Source: Beta vulgaris subsp. vulgaris (lineage: Eukaryota > Streptophyta > Magnoliopsida > Caryophyllales > Amaranthaceae). Taken from it: a stretch of 64,000 bases of DNA. A program made the position numbers and the translations under genes. The stretch lies in NCBI RefSeq assembly GCF_026745355.1, contig NC_079209.1, forward strand, positions 13,047,886 to 13,111,885, in the 5' to 3' direction. This document shows, piece after piece, positions 21,613 to 30,939 of this stretch. Each line of letters opens with the position of its first letter. The stretch's first letter is position 1. The notes under the pieces were generated by a model, which searched no databases, was not told the origin of the DNA, and saw nothing but the letters and a program-made list of their open reading frames with translations.

Positions 21613-22997
21613 GTTATCAAAGTTGGTTGGTGTAAGTGGTAAGTGCCAGGGCCGTTTTAAATATTTTGGAGGCCCTGTTATAATTTAAGAGAGTGAGGCC
21701 CTAATAATAAAATTAAAGCTACAATCTTAAAAATAAGAATTTATAACAATATTACAATTAAAATATTACAAATTAAAGCACCAAAAACTCAAACAGCTTT
21801 ATCTAAAATAAAGTCTTAATACAACTTCAATCTATCAACCTTCTACAAATCCACACTCAATTAATCTAAAATTATAATTTAAGCCTGAAAATAAGAAGAC
21901 AACATTTAATCATTGATAATCTCAACTTAAAATAAAATACTAAAATAGATTAAAAGTACTATATCTGATGGATTATTTGTCTATTTACCAACACAATAAG
22001 TCTGAACTAATTCATCTACCAGCATTAAGAAGATTATGATAACTAATTACCCTAAAAATAATAACTAAATTAAGCTGCCAAAATTCTTTTTTTCTTTATG
22101 GCTAAGCTACTGAAATTCTTATGAGAAATTGAAAAGTTCAACGCACAACATACTCCAGCACCAGTGGCACCGCCACGGTTCCGTAAACTCCGGCGACAGC
22201 TGCGCAGTCCTCTTTAGTCTTCTCCATGGCAAAACCATAGTTTCTTTCTGTATTTCTCAGTTAATCCTTTCAATTTCCGAATTTCGAGCAAAGATTCAAT
22301 ACTTGCATAATGAATTATATTTAAAAATTCGACTAATTTTTTTGTTTTCTGATGAATATGTAAAGAATGGGTAAAAATATATATCAAGGGAAAAAATTTA
22401 GTCGATTATATGTGATTGAATTGAGGAGTAATGGGAATCAATTATTCCATAGATATTAATTCAATTCTCAAGGATTGAGAAGAGATGTTTTTGGAACCAT
22501 TGTTAATGGAGACTGGACAGAGGTCAGAATTAAGTACAAGTTTTGTTAAAGATAATTTATAGGAAGTTGGAGAATAGAGAATAAATGTAATTTGGAAAGT
22601 TGCAAAAATTTATGGGAATTGTAAGGCATCAAGAGTAATTAAAACACAAAACAAAATATTCCAATAAATTGAGCCCTTAATAGGAGGAATACGAAAGGTT
22701 CCAACTTCCATTGTTCGAAGAAGGGAATAGCCTAAGAGTTTTTTTTTTTAAAAAAACAGTAGATATCAGAGTATGGGGCCCCAAAAAAACTGAGGCCCTG
22801 TGCTATGGGTCTGTTTAAACAGGCCCATAGCCGGCCCTGGTAAGTGCTCTCAAACAAGTGGTAAGGGGTTCGATTTCAGATTCTTGTGAATATAGCAACC
22901 AAAGTTGGGAGGGGTTTACCCATTAAGTTGACTTCAATACCCCGAGGGGAGATTGCCCCTACTATCGGTGGAGGATACTCCCTGACTAACACAAAAA
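21613..22997 (+). mobile_element. tRNA-derived SINE, split by a hAT element
   Basis: The left part (GTTGGTTGGTGTAAGTGGTAAG, box A-like) and the part from 22848 (TCTCAAACAAGTGG...GGGGTTCGATTTC, box B-like) form one tRNA-related head, followed by a body ending in CTGACTAACACAAAAA. A perfect 12-bp TSD ACAAATTTGAGG flanks the whole (21601-21612 and 22998-23009). Removing the hAT and its duplication leaves a SINE of about 184 bp. Box B GGTTCGATT and box A TGGTGTAAGTGG are close to plant consensus. Confidence 0.85.
21647..22839. mobile_element. non-autonomous hAT element inside the SINE
   Basis: Ends CAGGGCCG / CGGCCCTG with the 8-bp TSD GTAAGTGC (21639-21646, 22840-22847), the hallmarks of the hAT superfamily. 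1193 bp, AT-rich, with no transposase frame. The ends also carry a GGAGGCCCTGT / CTGAGGCCCTGTG inner inverted motif. Confidence 0.92.
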
Positions 22998-23084
22998 ACA
23001 AATTTGAGGTGTCATCCTGTAATAATCTCAAATTCATGAAGAAACTCAAGATTGATAATGTTCTTCCTATATCGTTAAAAAAAA

Positions 23085-24111
23085 CGGTTTTTTCACCAAA
23101 TACTCCCGACAAATTAAAAAATTCACCATATGCCCTTAATGTTTCAAAAATGCACCATATACCCTTGAGTTTTCGAAAACGTTCATTAAATGTCCTTTTT
23201 CTAACTTCCGTTAACTTACCGTTAGCTTTATTTACCATTTTGCCATCATTAAGTCGTAACCCTAAAATCTAAACCCTAATCCTAAAGAATAACCCAAACC
23301 CTAATCCACCCTTAATCCTAACCCCCTGCCAGCCCCCATCCCTACCCCTTCTCCCTCCACCTCAGCCCCACCCCACCGCCTCCACCCAGCCGCTACGCCT
23401 CCCCCAACTCTCCTCCTCCACTGCTGATTTCCCCATTCCCCACCCCTCCTCTTTTTTTGTCTGCGCAAAAACCGAACCACCGCCACCCAACCTCCGACCA
23501 CCTTGCGTACTCCCCAAACGCACTCCCCTCCCTGTGATTTCTCCCCTCACACAAACTCCCTAAGATCTGAGAAATTGTCGCGAAAATTCAAGCTAAGTGG
23601 GGGAGTTGTTCGAATTTCTAGGCTACGAGGGAGGGGAGGGGAGGGTAGGGTTGGTGATTTTTGAATTTTCGAGGGTAGCGGGACTACGGGAGGGAAGGGG
23701 AGGGGAGGGGTGGGGGATGGGTTGGCAGGGGGTATGGGTAGGGGCTGCAGCGGAGGGGATAGAGAGAGGATAATGGGGATGCGGCGATGTAGGGGGAGGG
23801 GGTGGGGGCTGCAGCGGAGGGGAGGGTGGGGTGGGCCTGCGGCTGGAGGGGATGGGGATGGGTGGTGGGTAAGGTAGGGTTAGGGTTTGGGGGAGAGGAG
23901 GGTGGGTTAAGGTTGGGGTAGGGTTAGAATTAGGGATTAGGGTTAATGATGGCAATATTGTAAATAACTTTAACGGCAACCTAACGTCCGTTAGAAAAAG
24001 GGTGTTTGGTGAACATTTTCGGAAACTTAGGGGTATATGGTGCATTTTTAAAACATTGAGGGTATATGGTGAATTGTTCAATTTGTCGCGAGTATTTGGT
24101 GAAAAAATCGG
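23085..24111. mobile_element. long-TIR foldback element, copy 1 (MULE-like)
   Basis: Inverted arms of about 180 bp: CGGTTTTTTCACCAAATACTC at left matches the reverse of GAGTATTTGGTGAAAAAATCGG at right, continuing through CACCATATACCCTTGAGTTTTCG-like sequence. The interior is strongly strand-asymmetric: C-rich in the left half with CCCTAA motifs, G-rich in the right half with TTAGGG motifs. Flanks are A-tracts, so the TSD is not decisive. The same family recurs at 41721-42801, where the TSD is clear. No coding sequence. Confidence 0.75.
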
Positions 24112-24310
24112 AAAAAAATGTTCCTCTTATATTGGTCTGCATACATATATAATCAATTTAACAGATAAAAAAATATCATGCGCTCTAATTAGTAATGGCA
24201 ACGTGTTGAGTGGAACGAAGAAAGAGGGAAAGATTATAGGAACTTGAAAACAAAAAAGACCAAAATTTGACTTGTGATTTGTGAAACAGGTAATTGGATT
24301 ACATCTCTAC

Positions 24311-24390
24311 AGGGCCATCCTTGGGCCGGGGCAAGTGGGGCCACCCGCCCAGGGCCATAAACACAAGGGGCTCAAATTTTACAAGACATT
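24311..24390. mobile_element. hAT-like left end fragment
   Basis: Starts CAGGGCCATCCTTGGGCCGG, typical of plant hAT 5' ends (CAGGGCC), and runs into the next MITE. No matching right end was found, so it is a fragment at best. Confidence 0.3.
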
Positions 24391-24784
24391 CGGCGTGTTC
24401 GACACAAGCTTTTTATGTAACTTTTAGTGTCTTGACTCGGTCAAAACACTAATTAGAGAAAATAAGAATGTTCGGCAAGGTAGTGGTGCGTGTAAGTAGC
24501 TTTTAGTAGCAAAAAGTAGTCTTTAGTAGTGTTTGTCAAAAGCTACAATTATAACTTTTGGGGTAGGTTTTAGTGGTGTATAAATTATATATATGTTAAA
24601 GTTTTATTTGAGTTTTTAACTAGTTATTCTTAAACAACTACTTTGACATATTCTTTTATACCGCTACTTGGACATCTAATAACAGTTAACAGCCACACAC
24701 CAACCACTAACAGCTACCAGTACAACTAACATCTACTCTCACAGCTAAAAGCTACCACCACAACTATTGTTGCCGAACACGCCC
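24391..24784. mobile_element. MITE, 394 bp (GGCGTGTTCG ends)
   Basis: Inverted ends CGGCGTGTTCG / CGAACACGCCC with ATT on both sides (24388-24390, 24785-24787). Internal arms repeat AGTAGCTTTTAGT versus ACAGCTAAAAGCTACC. A 3-bp target and G-rich TIR fit PIF/Harbinger or a CACTA-derived MITE; the superfamily is not settled. Confidence 0.65.
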
Positions 24785-26199
24785 ATTATGTATGGAAGAA
24801 TAGCTGCCATATTTATTAAAACTCAGATTGGCTTACTAGTTTGCAGCAATTCAACTCATGTAGAAGATGCAGGTTTGAAACCAAGATGGTGAGAAACATC
24901 AGCAAATGGATGGCCCATTTTACATTTACTATACATTTTTATTTAAATATTATTAATTCATTTTGAAATTTCTTGCTGGAACCAGGTTAAGAAAGTTTAC
25001 TATAATTTCGAGGAAAGTTTACTATTTCGTACTAAACATCTTTTTACATTTTCTTTTCTAATCCCTCCATCCCACAATATTTTTTACACTTTCTATTTTT
25101 ATTTATCTTATATTACTCTTTAAACTTTTATTTTTTAGTTAGTCTTGCGTGTACATGTTTCACAATAATAGTATTGTGGACCAAAGCCACTAATTTAACA
25201 CTAGCTTTTTCTGCACGCTATGCGTGCGGTGACATTTTAGGCATAACTATTACTCGGTATTAAAAGAAATAAATAAAATTATTAAAGTACGTATCTACGT
25301 TCACCTTCATTTGGTGAGTAAGAAGTATTTAATTACTTATAAATAGTATCTAAAAATATTTCTAAAGTAACTATCAGTGATAAAATTGTATATCCAAGTA
25401 ATGAAAAAATTGAATTTTTTTTTAACTTTGTATTTGTGATTAATTTTGTATATGAGTTGTCTTTATAATGAGAATGTCATTTTTTTTATTGTCCGTGGTA
25501 TTAATTTTTGTTAAGTTCTTGATTACGAAATTTTTTAGTTGATTGGATCTAAATTTAATTTGATTGCATCTTTTTATTGGCAAGTTTATGTGATTTACAA
25601 CTGTATGAGTTTGTTGGGTTTAATAGAGATTTGGTTGAATTTTTTTTAGTAAGTTTATGTGTGTAATGGTTTTAAATTTTGGAGGGGTGAATATCTAAAT
25701 TCAAAAGGGGACACCATTGTTCCCCCCTTAGCTTATATAATAGAGATAGTGACCTTTTTTTTACATATAGTAATCTTTTAAAATCTTAAGTTACACTATA
25801 CAGTTATTATCTACCATAGCGATTGTTTTTTCTAATACAGTCAGTCCATCTCACATTAAATATCATAATAATACTTTCACTTTTTAACATAGTAATTTAT
25901 TTTTTTACATAGTCAAAATCTATATCTACTCATAATTTATATCTATTTCTTTATATAGTGACCATTGTTTTTTCATAAACAACATGAATTAGCAATATAT
26001 CCATACTAATTTAGGTGTAAACCAAGTCCATATAAGTTTTTTACTTTAATTTTTAATATGATCCATTGTTAGTTTAATCCTTCTATGAAAAATTTGACTC
26101 GACACTCTCCTTGCTCCAAATAAAATAATCTTTCTACTACCTCGCATCACATTTACCTATCCTATACAATAACAGTTGATACTTATAATCTAAAGGTAT
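24785..26199. other. AT-rich intergenic, repeat debris
   Basis: No coding frame. A half Stowaway-like sequence (CCCTCCATCCCACAATATTTT, near 25062) lacks its partner. At 25190-25745 a dispersed-looking repeat begins ACACTAGCTTTTTCTGCACG and ends near ATATAATAGAGATAGTGACC. Nothing else is recognised. Confidence 0.4.
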
Positions 26200-26230
26200 G
26201 TACCTTGAAGAGAATCTTTATAGTAAACCT

Positions 26231-26256
26231 GGGTGTACCATGCTCATGGTACACCC
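26231..26256. repeat. perfect 12-bp palindrome with 2-nt centre
   Basis: GGGTGTACCATG, CT, CATGGTACACCC. It forms the left subterminal block of the element above and could extrude a hairpin. Confidence 0.9.
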
Positions 26257-26267
26257 AAGGCTATTTT

Positions 26268-26356
26268 CAGCAAATGAGCAAAATGAGCAAAATGAGCAAA
26301 TGAGCAAAATGAACAAATGAGTAAAAAAGTAAAATGAGCAAAATGAGCAAGCATTT
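26268..26356. repeat. GAGCAAAAT / GAGCAAAT short tandem array
   Basis: About nine imperfect copies of an 8-9 bp unit (AATGAGCAA) in 90 bp, then scattered copies to 26400 and again at 26575-26620. Confidence 0.85.
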
Positions 26357-27059
26357 CTACTCATTTAAGAAAATGAGCACACTTTTACCCAAATAAGCAA
26401 ACTTTGTCATTTGCTCATCATCTTCTTCCTCAATTTCAGATCTGAAAATTTCTTTTTTTTTTCGCGAATTTTACATCTCCATTGTTGTTTTTGGAAGGAA
26501 AGAGGAGAGAGAGAACTATTGAAACAACAACAACAGAACAACAACAATAGATCAATTGAACAAATGAAGAACAATGAGCAAAACAACAAAAAAAATCAAA
26601 TGAGCAACAATGAGAAATTGAACAAATCGACGAATTTCAACTCGTTTCTTTTTGTTTCGCGAATTTTAGATATGTCGATTTTCAAATCGTGGAATTTCAG
26701 TCGCCTCATCATCATCATTTCGCGAATTTCAGATCGTGGAAGTTTTGATTTTTATGTTTCCGGCGAGAAAGAAGAGCAAGAAAGAAGAGAGAGAAAGAAT
26801 TGAGAGAAATGAGGCCTGAAACAACGACTACGATAAAAATGACGAAGATTTGAACGGTCACCGCCGTCGGAAATGAGTAGTGGCAAGCCCGACAACATTG
26901 CCGGAAAAAATGGCTATGAAATCACGCAGAAGAGAAGAACACGCGGAAAATGAAGAGGAGAGAGAGTATGCAGAATCACAAATATGCCCCTGAAGTTGTA
27001 ATTTATTACAAAAATACCTGGGTGTACATGTACCATGAGTGCACTCGTACCTTGAATCC

Positions 27060-27556
27060 TTGATAACAGTAAGGAGTGATATGGGACGAAATAATTCATT
27101 TTAAAAGTTCCTTTACTTATTTTAACATTATTAGCGTTTTTTTTGGCTACATATGTAATGGTTGCATACCTCTTTCTTGACCAATTTAGGATAATCTTGA
27201 CTTAAGTGTTTGTAAGCTCTAACTGTCGAAAATAATATATGTTTTACATATAATGCTATATTTACCCTAAAAAGTTACTTGGTGGCAAAATTTTAGCTCC
27301 GATCCTATAAAATGTCATAAATGGCCTCGCCTCTCTGCTTCACTATTCCTCATGTTTCCCCCACACAACTCTACCTCTCCTCACCTTACCTTAATATATA
27401 CTTCTATGTGAGTATGTAGTAACTGTAACCATCTAATTAAAAATAACGAAAGGGCGAAAGGGGTATAAAGTTTTATGTATGATTCTGACATAATGAATAA
27501 GTATTTTTTTTTTAGTGCTATAGAGTATAGAACAAGTACTATGATAGATTGAGAAA
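27060..27556. other. no gene recognised
   Basis: AT-rich sequence between the MULE-like element and the peptide exon. If the peptide gene is spliced on the minus strand, its second exon should lie here, but no candidate can be chosen by eye. Confidence 0.3.
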
Positions 27557-27560
27557 TTAG

Positions 27561-27731
27561 CTAGTTACCTTGAGGATAATAGACAATCTCCTTAGTATGA
27601 GCTTGTGGATTGGATTGTGTGACGGGGAAAGGGGACGACGGAACCCTTGCTGCATTAGCAAACAATGAGATTATCATAAGGCAACTTAGTACCATTGCTA
27701 TTGCAGCTGCACCGTTTCCCTTCTGTGCCAT
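27561..27731 (-). CDS. small secreted peptide, probable first exon
   Basis: On the minus strand an ATG at 27731 opens MAQKGNGAAAIAMVLSCLMI then ISLFANAARVPSSPF, a classic N-terminal signal peptide with likely cleavage after ANA. A short hydrophilic part follows (TQSNPQAHTKEIVYYPQ). The frame either stops after PQGN (27561) or is spliced at CAAG|GTAACT, just before that stop. A TATA box lies about 88 bp upstream. The layout is that of a secreted peptide precursor. I do not recognise the family, and no second exon was identified within a few hundred bases. Confidence 0.55.
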   Translation of the reverse strand: MAQKGNGAAAIAMVLSCLMIISLFANAARVPSSPFPVTQSNPQAHTKEIVYYPQGN

Positions 27732-27817
27732 TTTTTGTGTTTATAGTGATCGATTAGCAATTTAATAATGTGCTTATGCAATGAATGTAGTGATCATTTC
27801 CTATTGTATTTCACTCA

Positions 27818-27824
27818 ATATATA
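27818..27824 (-). promoter_or_regulatory. TATA box of the small peptide gene
   Basis: CTATATATTGAG on the minus strand, 87-93 bp upstream of the ATG at 27731, leaving room for a leader of about 55-60 bases. This is the usual plant spacing. Confidence 0.5.
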
Positions 27825-28098
27825 GACTGCTGAGGGCAGCCGCAGTTCTCCTTTTCTTACGTACTATTTTAATTGCAATTCTTTTTTCACTAAAAAACAA
27901 AACAAAAACAAAATAACAATGAAAAACAGAAGTATTGGATCAACTTGCCACGATTTTGTTGTAGATCAATTTTTATTAGACACTCTAATTACCCATTTGT
28001 CATCACTAATCATGTTGAAGTATTTACTTTTTTCATATTGCAATACACCCAGTGGATGTAAACCCTGGTACCTCTGTGGCTCTGTCAAGGTCCAGAAA

Positions 28099-28381
28099 TG
28101 TTAGAAATAAAGTAGGATAATAAAGATATGATAAAAATCTCTAGGATATATTAGTAGTTAGGATATAATATTATCTTAGGTAAATATTATCTTATGATTT
28201 ATTTCCAATAAGTGTTAAATAAGTATTAAGAATAATATATCTTCTGGAGATTATTTTCGGGTAGGAGTTCCTATGTACTCCTATATATATTGTAGTCATT
28301 GTTCATTATTGAACACATCTTAATAAAATCATATTACCTTAATGAAATCATATTGTTTCTCTCCCCCATAAACATATCAAC
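28099..28381. mobile_element. possible copia LTR remnant
   Basis: Begins TGTTAGAAATAAAG and includes the TATATATATTGTAGTCATTG / TTATTGAACACATC / AATAAAATCATATT pattern usual for copia LTR promoter and polyadenylation regions. The right end and TSD could not be fixed, and no internal domain adjoins it. Confidence 0.35.
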
Positions 28382-28576
28382 AAACCTTTCGCAAATCTTC
28401 CATCTCCCCTCATTGAACATAGTCTTAGTAACCACTAACCACAACTTCTTCAATCCGGCATTACTATACGAAATTCGGATATCCGGTCAGATAAGTCACA
28501 AGTGGCCTGGATGCATATGCATTATTTGTATAACGTACAAAATCGGCATCCAATGATCAAATCCTAATCAAATACT

Positions 28577-28760
28577 ATCTCCTTTTGTTTTAGATCTAGA
28601 AACTGTGAACTTTGGTATTATTTCATATTTAATTGATTATCTTTGTGATTTGTACATGAGAAAAACATAGTCATGTGTGATTTTATTATATTCATCTTAA
28701 CATAAATTTTTCACATATCAAATTTTTTATAATTTTTACTCTTGCGTAATTAGAGATATA
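28577..28760. mobile_element. truncated Stowaway-like MITE
   Basis: CTATCTCCTTTTGTTTTAGA start, then GTGATTTGTACATGAG and AAAACATAGTCATGTG, which resemble the left half of the complete element at 36335. The right inverted end is missing. Confidence 0.4.
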
Positions 28761-29567
28761 GATTGTTCAATTAATCTTAGTACAATCCTTATCAGAAAAA
28801 GTAAGTTCACATGACTAAAAATAAGGACTAATAATATCTAATAAGTCCAAATAAGTTTAGTTTAGCAAAAATAATGTTGACACCTTCGTTCAGAAAATAT
28901 GGTCTATTAAATTCGGTTTAGTTCAAATAAATTTAAATAAAAAAATATTAAGCTGAATAGAACATAACCATATTAATGATATAATCAAAATTCTGCATTG
29001 GCAAGGGTGAACCAAACTATGTATATTCAAAGAACAATTTAGAAACAAACGTAGTATTTTATATAATTTTGAATATTCGAATTTATATAGTGAATACAAA
29101 TGGAAAATTTAGAAACTTCCTTAGCTTTGTTTTAGATCTAATTATTCTATTTAGACTAATGTAATCAGAGATAAATTGAATCTTTTAATTTCGAATAACA
29201 AATAGTTGCCCACGTGCAGCTTAATGCGTTCCACGCACCAGGATGCGCAAGCGCAACACCGAGGCAGTCAGTGAAACTCATAAACGCAACACCCCGTGTG
29301 TGCCGCAGCGCACCACGAAACTTATCCCGTTATTCTGATTTTCCCTAGACCTCAATCCACTCGGATCTGGAAACGAAGATTGACATTACTTTCATATGCC
29401 TTTATAAGACTTTTACACTCAAATATCTCTGAAAACTCTCTCAAATACATGAAACCGATAATCAAAACCTACAATTTCCATCAAATCTCCATTAGGTTTT
29501 GAAATTGCTCTTTTTGCGGATCGTTATTCAAGACCCAGGGGACAAAGGCATATGAATCCTGAGGGTC
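28761..29567. other. no gene recognised
   Basis: AT-rich DNA, with a GC-richer stretch (29208-29340) that repeats GCGCAAGCGC / CGCACCACG-like motifs. The frame at 29296-29502 has no recognisable domain. Confidence 0.35.
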
Positions 29568-29572
29568 AATTT

Positions 29573-30104
29573 TGTAAGAATAGTGCCTTGAATGGTGCCT
29601 TGAAGGTGTTTGGTAGAATGCATGAAGAAGGGAAGACATAAGGCTGACTTGAATGGACATATCTCTCAATATATAAATGGTTTTGATGTGATTAAAATTG
29701 GAGGTGATAGCTTGTTCCAAGAGCTTTCCAACGATAGGTCATATGCCCAATTCCGCTGAGAAACAAGAAAGTTATAACTGTTTAACGAAGAAATGACGAA
29801 ACTGTTTCGTCTTGCGCCTCGTACGGGTAGGTCAGGCGGATCTCGCTTGGGCAGGTTGGGCGGTTCGGCGTTTTGTCTGGAAAACGTGTTTTTGACGCGG
29901 GGGTATAAATAGGTCATTAACCTAATTGTTTTATACGACGAATTAGACTTAATTCACTCTGTAATCTTTTTTTTCTCACATAATAAAATATTCTCTCTCT
30001 TTCTTCCCGTGGACGTAGCCAAATTGGTGAACTACGTAAATTTGCTGTCTGATTTTCATTGTTTTGCATTCATTATTTGTTTCTCTCTCACGCCTGTCAT
30101 AAAA
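29573..30104 (+). repeat. 5' LTR
   Basis: 532 bp, TGTAAGAATAG start. Contains a TATA-like GGGGGTATAAATAGG near 29897. Compared with the 3' LTR it lacks about 60 bp after CACGGGTAGGT (near 29830). Confidence 0.9.
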
Positions 30105-30106
30105 AA

Positions 30107-30120
30107 TTGGTATCAATAGC
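30107..30120 (+). promoter_or_regulatory. primer binding site (initiator Met tRNA)
   Basis: TTGGTATCAATAGC, two to three bases after the 5' LTR. It resembles the plant tRNA-iMet PBS TGGTATCAGAGC with changes near the end. Confidence 0.8.
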
Positions 30121-30145
30121 TGTGGGTTCGATCTGTGTGAGAAAG

Positions 30146-30760
30146 ATGTCTGGGATGAATGTGAAGATTGATAAATTCACTGGGAGGAATAGTTTCGGTC
30201 TGTGGCAAATCAAGATGCGGGTTTTACTAAAGCAACAGGGGTTGTGGGCACCGTTGGCAAAGAAGTAAATGTATTCAGTCACCGCTGAGACGGAATTTCT
30301 GGAGGAAAAGGCGCATTCAACAATGCGAAGCAGGAAACTGTTGTTGGTCTGTGGTTGAAATTATAGAGTTTATACATGACGAGATCTCTAACCAACAAGT
30401 TGCTTCTGAATCAACGTCTATTCAGCCTACGTATGCAGGAAGGTACGTCTCTAAGGGATCACTTAGATAAACTGAATACTATCTTGCTAGATCTTCAAAA
30501 TATTGATGTTAAATTAGATGATGAGGATGCCGCTTTAATATTGTTAGTATCTTTGCCTGTATCATATGAGAATTTTGTGGATTCTTTTATTGTTGGGAAA
30601 GATAGTCTGTCGTTAGAAGAAGGAAGATCTGCTATTCATAGTAGAGAGGTCCGTCATCAGGCATCTAGTTCTAGTACAGAGAATCAGGCATCTGGATTAA
30701 TAGTTATAAGGGACAAAAGAAATTTGGTAAAAAGAAAATGAACTATAAAAATTTGAATTC
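30146..30760 (+). pseudogene. copia gag, broken
   Basis: Starts MSGMNVKIDKFTGRNSF then GLWQIKMRVLLKQQGLWAPL, the usual copia gag N-terminus. A premature TAA at 30266 interrupts it; the frame resumes with LTNKLLLNQRLFSLRMQEG, SLRDHLDKLNTILLDLQNI and the LPVSYENFVDS motif. The zinc knuckle near 30785 is CYYCKEMGH followed by a stop. Confidence 0.85.
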
Positions 30761-30939
30761 TAAGGGTCCTAAAACTACTGATGTCTGTTATTACTGTAAG
30801 GAAATGGGGCATTAGAAAAATGTAAGTCCTAGAAAAAAAAGCAGCATGACACAAATGAAGGTTCTGCTGCTCTCGTAGAAACTGAAGGTAATTCTGAGGA
30901 AGACCTGGCCCTAGTTGTAAATAACCAGTAACATTGTAG

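Larger units (their letters stand above)
26210..27046. mobile_element. probable non-autonomous MULE-like element, 837 bp
   Basis: A perfect 10-bp duplication GTACCTTGAA flanks the segment (26200-26209, 27047-27056), a length typical of Mutator targets. Both ends carry related palindromic blocks (ACCTGGGTGTACC, CTCATGGTACACCCA at left; ACCTGGGTGTACATG, ACCATGAGTGCAC at right), although the terminal bases pair only weakly. The interior has UTR-like sequence with TTTCGCGAATTT repeats (26460, 26655, 26730). No transposase. Confidence 0.55.

Noticed and set aside
22848..22900. tRNA gene (box B-like GGTTCGATT)
   Set aside because: No cloverleaf could be drawn; the flanking TSD and tail show a SINE.
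23240..23960. Interstitial telomere array
   Set aside because: The CCCTAA and TTAGGG words are irregular and face opposite ways in the two halves of an inverted-repeat element; not a telomere tract.
23623..24081. 152-codon Pro-rich minus-strand frame
   Set aside because: Compositional: complement of the G-rich half and arm of foldback copy 1.
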